Source: Silene latifolia (lineage: Eukaryota; Streptophyta; Magnoliopsida; Caryophyllales; Caryophyllaceae). Taken from it: 64,000 nt of DNA. The notes under the pieces are model-generated. The model worked only from the letters and a program-made list of their open reading frames with translations, was not told where the DNA came from and did not search any database. Shown here one piece after another: positions 59,731-64,000 of the stretch. The stretch is from assembly GCF_048544455.1 (NCBI RefSeq), contig NC_133537.1, forward strand, positions 20,645,541 to 20,709,540, written 5' to 3'. Both the position numbers and the translations under genes were made by a program. Within the stretch, counting starts at the first letter, position 1. Every line of letters starts with the position of its first letter.

Positions 59731-60290
59731 CTAGTTTAGACCCCGTGCAATAAATGCGCGGTACATATAGTTTTTTTATTTTTTTACTAAATTACTTAAT
59801 TTTATATTAGTGGTATCTCATTAATTCATATTTTTCGTCACTGTATCTTGATTTGAAAAATCAAAAGTTGTAACTGACAATTAATCAAAAGAATTGAGTA
59901 ATGTGCTGAAATGTATTTTAAACAAAATATATTTTTATAACACAAAGCTAATGATTTCAATTTTTAAATTCTCTTAATTTTTTTTTGTCTAAAAAATAAT
60001 AACACCGATTTACAGTTATGTTTTATAAGTACTACGGGTTAAGTCATTCTCAAATAATAGCATCAATGAAAGATTTAGCAATTTATAGTTTTATATAAAT
60101 TTTAATTATATTTTAATTAAAAGATTATAGTTTAGACTTGTGAAAATAATTTGATAAAAAGATTAATTTTAATGAAAAGATAATAAGTTAATGAAATATA
60201 ATATAATTATCAGTTTACTTATTTAGTAAATGTAATTAATTGTAATTAGCTTCCTTATTTAAAATGATGCTTTTTGGATGGAAAAATTGT
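59731..60290 (-). mobile_element. Helitron 3' end fragment
   Basis: Minus strand: hairpin CCGCGCA / TGCACGG, then CTAG at 59734-59731, followed by T (59730 complement). The next ~500 bp resemble 30478-30740. The 5' end was not located, so the right limit is approximate. Confidence 0.5.
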
Positions 60291-61165
60291 GAGATTGCCT
60301 ATTCATTTAGTAGATTGGGGATTTTTCTAACTTCTTGTGCCGCTAGCTTCTTGTATTGTATAGAGTGGATATTTTCTTTCATGTAGAGTTTATGGTTAAT
60401 TAATTGTTATCATGAATCAGGAATCTTAGCCCACCTCAAAGTTGCTTATCAAATTAGTGTAATTATCGCACATGATGTGTAATAAGAAGTTCAATTAATT
60501 AATTTAATTGTGAATCGAAAATTTGTTATGCATTACTATTTGTTATAATTTGAATTATAGTTGTACATATTTCTTTTGCTAAATTGTTTAAGAGCGGTTT
60601 TGAAATTTTTTTTTTGTTCACCTGAAGTTCCATCATAAATAGAAGTTGTATACCAGAAGTATACAAGATTATCATCATTGAATATTCGAGAGATAATCTC
60701 ACTCTCAAAAGAGCTATATAGTCATAGTCTTGCCTACATATACAGGACATTTGTAGTGTCCTATGTCACAAAATTTATCTGGATAGAAAAAAATTTGAGG
60801 TTATATGAGATAAATATTGCTAACAAGAAGATTAACATGTTAATTATAGTCAATTAAAAATGTGGTGTGTGATAATGTCTTATCGAGACACTGCCATTGC
60901 TTGTGAAAGATTGCCATGGAATGTGGGCAAACTAAGAAAGTTGACATTAAATGGTTAAGATGTGACAATAATTAAGGCCATCCGGGTTCTAATTATACCC
61001 GTTTTGATAAACCTGAAATTTATCCTAAGGAAAATATAAGTGCTGAAACTCTCTCCTGTAAACTTATTAAAGGCAAGACATTACACGAAGATTGAGTATA
61101 TTTAATATTGGAGATCACAGTTTGATTATTATATGGAATCGTTAGTCTCCGAATTGGGCATTGTG
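60291..61165. other. Intergenic DNA without recognised features
   Basis: Non-coding and AT-rich; the second LTR element starts at its right edge. Confidence 0.45.
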
Positions 61166-62502
61166 TGTAATACTCCGTATTTATGAGTCTTGGGGTACTC
61201 TATCGAGTAGGCCTTACTCTGTCGAGTAAGGGAGTTTTGCGAAATAAAATAGTTTCTGACCTGTTGGGTACTCGATCGAGTAACTACGATACTCGATCGA
61301 GTAGGGGGGGTACTCGATCGAGTACCTGGGCTACTCGATCGAGTAGCCGGTTTACGGGGGTTGTTTTCTCGGGTTTTGTTAATTATGCGATTAAGGTATA
61401 TAATCTTTTCGTCATTCATTCTAATCACTTTTCTAAAACCTAAATCACTGTGAGAAGAGAAAGCAAACTACGTTCATCACCTTAATCGCATTGTTAACAA
61501 ATCCCGGAGCTTGGAAGGTCGGATTTCACTTGTCTTTACACTGTTGTAATCCTTGCGTCGAGGGTAAGACCTTTATACCGTTTTTATTATATTTCGTCAA
61601 AGTTAGTTAAACCCTAATATTGGGAATTGGGGATTTTGTTGTGTTATGTGCATAGTAGTAATTATGTGCCTGTATAATTAGGAGGAGGATTCGTAGAGGA
61701 AGCTTTTTGACTTCATTTGTGAGATCGTCGACTATTGTGCTTTCCGGGTAGGGTTTCCCTACTCGATTACTTACATGTGGTGTGGTGTTGTGCTGTAATT
61801 AGTATAATTGGTTGATTCAGACGATGTTGTGATTGTGATTGTGATTGTTTGTCTATGGTTCTCGAGATGCGTTCTCGGCTGAGTGGAGTCACTTGCGGGA
61901 GTGGCTTCACGCCCTAGTTTCGCCCTTCGTGGAACCCGCCACGGAAGGGGATGTGCACATTAATGGGACAGGGTTATCGCTCGGTATGATGAGCGGGGCT
62001 TAGGTGGGAACGGCTGCGTTCCCCCACTGGCAGAGCTCGTCCAGTGGACAGTCGGTGACGGAGATGGAGTGGAGTGCTTGATCGTGTATGATTGTTTGAG
62101 TTGTGTTGGTTACTGTATTGTTGATTATATCACTCGTGTAAATAGATCGACCCGGTTAATGTTTTTAAAACTGCGGTGATCCATTCGGGGATGGTGAGCG
62201 AGATATTGAGGGTATGACATGAGTATCGGGATAGTGGGATTGCCACGATCGATGATAGAAGTCTTCGCTGTAGCCTAGTAGTTTCATAGACATTTCAGAT
62301 TAGTTGAAGAGAGCAATACATTTTGAGAACATGTATTAGTATTTGGTTTGGTTTTTGGATTGTAACCTTTCGCTAAAGTATTACTATTTAAATATCGTTT
62401 CATTATTGTTTATTTGATTATCATTGCCTCGGGTAACCGAGATGGTAACGTCCTTATACCTGAGTGGTCCTGGTAAGGCACTTGGAGTATGGGGGTGTTA
62501 CA
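61166..62502 (+). repeat. 5' LTR of the second Ty3/gypsy element (about 1.34 kb)
   Basis: The start TGTAATACTCCGTAT is partly inverse to the end GGAGTATGGGGGTGTTACA, which stands just before the primer site. Its first part contains a cluster of TACTCGATCGAGTA palindromes (61195-61350). Confidence 0.6.
61195..61350. repeat. Cluster of TACTCGATCGAGTA palindromes in the LTR
   Basis: Six perfect or near-perfect 14-bp palindromes lie within 156 bp, several extended by GGG...CCC-like flanks. The two leftmost are degenerate (CTCTATCGAG and CTCTGTCGAG). Confidence 0.9.
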
Positions 62503-62505
62503 AAA

Positions 62506-62517
62506 TGGTATCAGAGC
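62506..62517 (+). other. Primer binding site (initiator tRNA-Met type)
   Basis: TGGTATCAGAGC lies three bases after the LTR end and is the classic plant retrotransposon primer site. Confidence 0.85.
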
Positions 62518-62990
62518 GACGATCCTGAAACCTGTAACCAATGAACCCAATGAATATAGGGAGTCAATTAAAATGAACCCGGGGTAAAGGTTGTAGGAGC
62601 TAATGCAAAGGCTTTGGAGACGTCCTAAAGTCGCGAACTCGCCCTACAATTTTGAACCGGTCACATGGGGGGAAATATATGTTAAGTCGTATGTGTTGTT
62701 TGTTCGCTTGTGTGTGGATGTGATGAGGTGTGTTGTAAATGTTGGATGTTTGAAGTAGAAGTTGAGAATATGAATGAAATTGAAAAGATATATATATATA
62801 TAGAACTGTATTGGAATGAGAAGCATGTTGAGTGATTACTATGTGGCATTAATAACATGATATAATTGTTTGTTAATCGCATGAGCAGTTGAGTAGCTTG
62901 GTATGCATAATTAGGACATGATATCGTGTTTATAAGCTGTTTTACATGTTAGAATATGTCATAGTATGCGGGTAGCATATTCGAGTTAGC

Positions 62991-63262
62991 ATGACTCGAT
63001 CGAGTGGGACTGACTTGATCGGGTGGGTTTTTGAAGTTTTTACGACCAGAATCGAGTTTTAGGGTACTCGATCGAGTAACTAGGGGTACTCGATCGAGTA
63101 GGGGGTCACTCGATCGAGTAGCCTGGCTACTCGGTCGAGTATGTTAGAGGTCAGAAGGTCTGTTTGTGTTCTGGAGTCGAGGTACTCGATCGAGTATGGG
63201 AAGCACTCGATCGAGTAGCCTCTTACTCGATCGAGTAGGTTGGGACACTCGATCGAGTAGCA
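62991..63262. repeat. Second cluster of CTCGATCGAG palindromes in the leader
   Basis: About nine copies of ACTCGATCGAGTA-like palindromes lie between the primer site and gag (e.g. around 63065, 63088, 63107, 63183, 63207, 63224, 63247), with GGGACTGACTTGATCGGG-type decayed ones at the left. Confidence 0.9.
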
Positions 63263-63340
63263 CACTGGGTAGCTTTGTTTTCGTGTTTTGAGGTTTAGTA
63301 CATGTGTTTATGTCTACCCTTTCTTATATATAGCTTCAAG

Positions 63341-64000
63341 ATGCCGCCTAAGAGAAACGCTTACTATGCGAGAGCTGAGACCATGAATACAGATGATATT
63401 GTTAAGATGTTGGAGCACCAGGATGCTCTTACTGAGGCCTTAAAGAAAGTGAATAAGGATAAGGAGGTTGATCACTCTAAGATCAGCCTTTACATAGCTA
63501 GGTTCAACCCAAAGGAGTACAAAGGGACCAGAGAACCAAACCTTCTTGACAAGCGGCATCGTGAAATGGAGAATATCTTGGACCCGGTTCATTGTCCCGA
63601 TGAGATGAGAGTAGAGCAAGCTGCGTTCTATCCGAGAGAGGCGGTGGTGAGTGGTGGGATAAGGTGAAAGTGAGTGCCAGAGAGATGTATGCTAACCAAG
63701 GCTTACCTGCTATACCTTGGGATGAGTTCCGTAGAGCCATGAGAAAAGAGTTTGTGCGGAGCATGTGAGAAGCAAGTCGAGAGAGGAGTTCGATGGGTTC
63801 AAGATGACATCTGACATGTCTGTGGCTGAGTACTATAAGCAGTTTAATGAGAAGTCTAGGTATGCCGAGGACATGGGATTGAGTGATGAGAATGCGCCGA
63901 GGTTTGAGAGGGGGTTGACCACTAGGATCATGGATAAGCTCCATGTAGGAGTCCTTGCGATGTTAAGGACGCTTATGAGAGAGCTGGGAGGGCTGAGAGG
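63341..64000 (+). pseudogene. gag region of the second Ty3/gypsy element, partial
   Basis: It begins MPPKRNAYYARAETMNTDDI and continues with ISLYIARFNPKEYKGTREPN, MENILDPVHCPDEMRVEQAA, WDEFRRAMRKEFV, and MSVAEYYKQFNEKSRYAEDM, the order of a Retrotrans_gag domain. It is in more than one frame, so it is broken in a few places, and it continues past the right edge. In the family this is the particle-shell protein. Confidence 0.8.

Larger units (their letters stand above)
61166..64000 (+). mobile_element. Ty3/gypsy LTR element (chromovirus/Del-Tekay-like), 5' part
   Basis: A 5' LTR, a tRNA-Met primer site, a leader and a gag region follow in order on the plus strand, and the element runs off the right edge. 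The gag sequence and the start-Met primer site fit the Del/Tekay chromovirus group, though without pol the lineage is tentative. The gag frame shows a few breaks, so this is a fossil. Its age cannot be estimated without the other LTR. Confidence 0.75.

Noticed and set aside
63504-63944. A 146-residue minus-strand open frame at the right edge
   Set aside because: It lies antisense to the recognisable gag sequence and has no domain signal.

Overview
This window is nuclear DNA of a flowering plant, most likely a eudicot. It is AT-rich and spliceosomal, it carries two intact multi-exon plant genes, and it is crowded with plant transposable elements. A caryophyllid is possible but I cannot prove it from sequence alone.

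Region 1-9.5 kb is repeat-derived. It holds the 5' part of a LINE ORF1 on the minus strand, running off the left edge, then a CACTA-type element end with hairpin subterminal repeats, two isolated Helitron 3' ends, a small poly(A)-tailed retroposon, and several non-autonomous hAT elements built from GGGTC-like words. Three of these hAT copies have recognisable 8-bp target duplications.

Region 9.5-17 kb holds the only host genes. A nine-exon GH3 beta-glucosidase/exo-glucanase gene lies on + (644 aa, exons all open). It faces, tail to tail, a five-exon ARL8 small-GTPase gene on - (184 aa). A hAT element sits inside intron 4 of the GH3 gene.

Region 17.3-30.3 kb is a head-to-tail string of three non-autonomous Helitrons with no bases between them. 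The third is split by another Helitron. Many units in it carry paired motifs that match the plant U-snRNA promoter layout: a GTCCCACATCG-like box, then 31-33 bp, then TATAAATA.

Region 31.1-43.0 kb is one Tat/Ogre-like Ty3/gypsy LTR element on the minus strand. It has about 3.2-kb LTRs, a 5-bp target duplication and a gag region, and I see no pol. It is inserted into what looks like an older copia-type LTR.

Region 44.3-59.6 kb holds a 405-bp Helitron and then a 14.5-kb Helitron of autonomous type on the minus strand. The large element has a 3' hairpin and CTAG, a decayed Rep/helicase gene, an RPA1-like gene, and an unrecognised small spliced gene whose first exon has been tandemly duplicated. 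It is itself interrupted by a Stowaway-like MITE and a hAT element.

Region 59.7-64 kb holds another Helitron end, then the 5' LTR, primer binding site and a broken gag of a second Ty3/gypsy element. That element is marked by clusters of the palindrome TACTCGATCGAGTA.

The two host genes are not functionally linked to each other. The rest of the window is a record of nested insertions, with Helitrons dominating.
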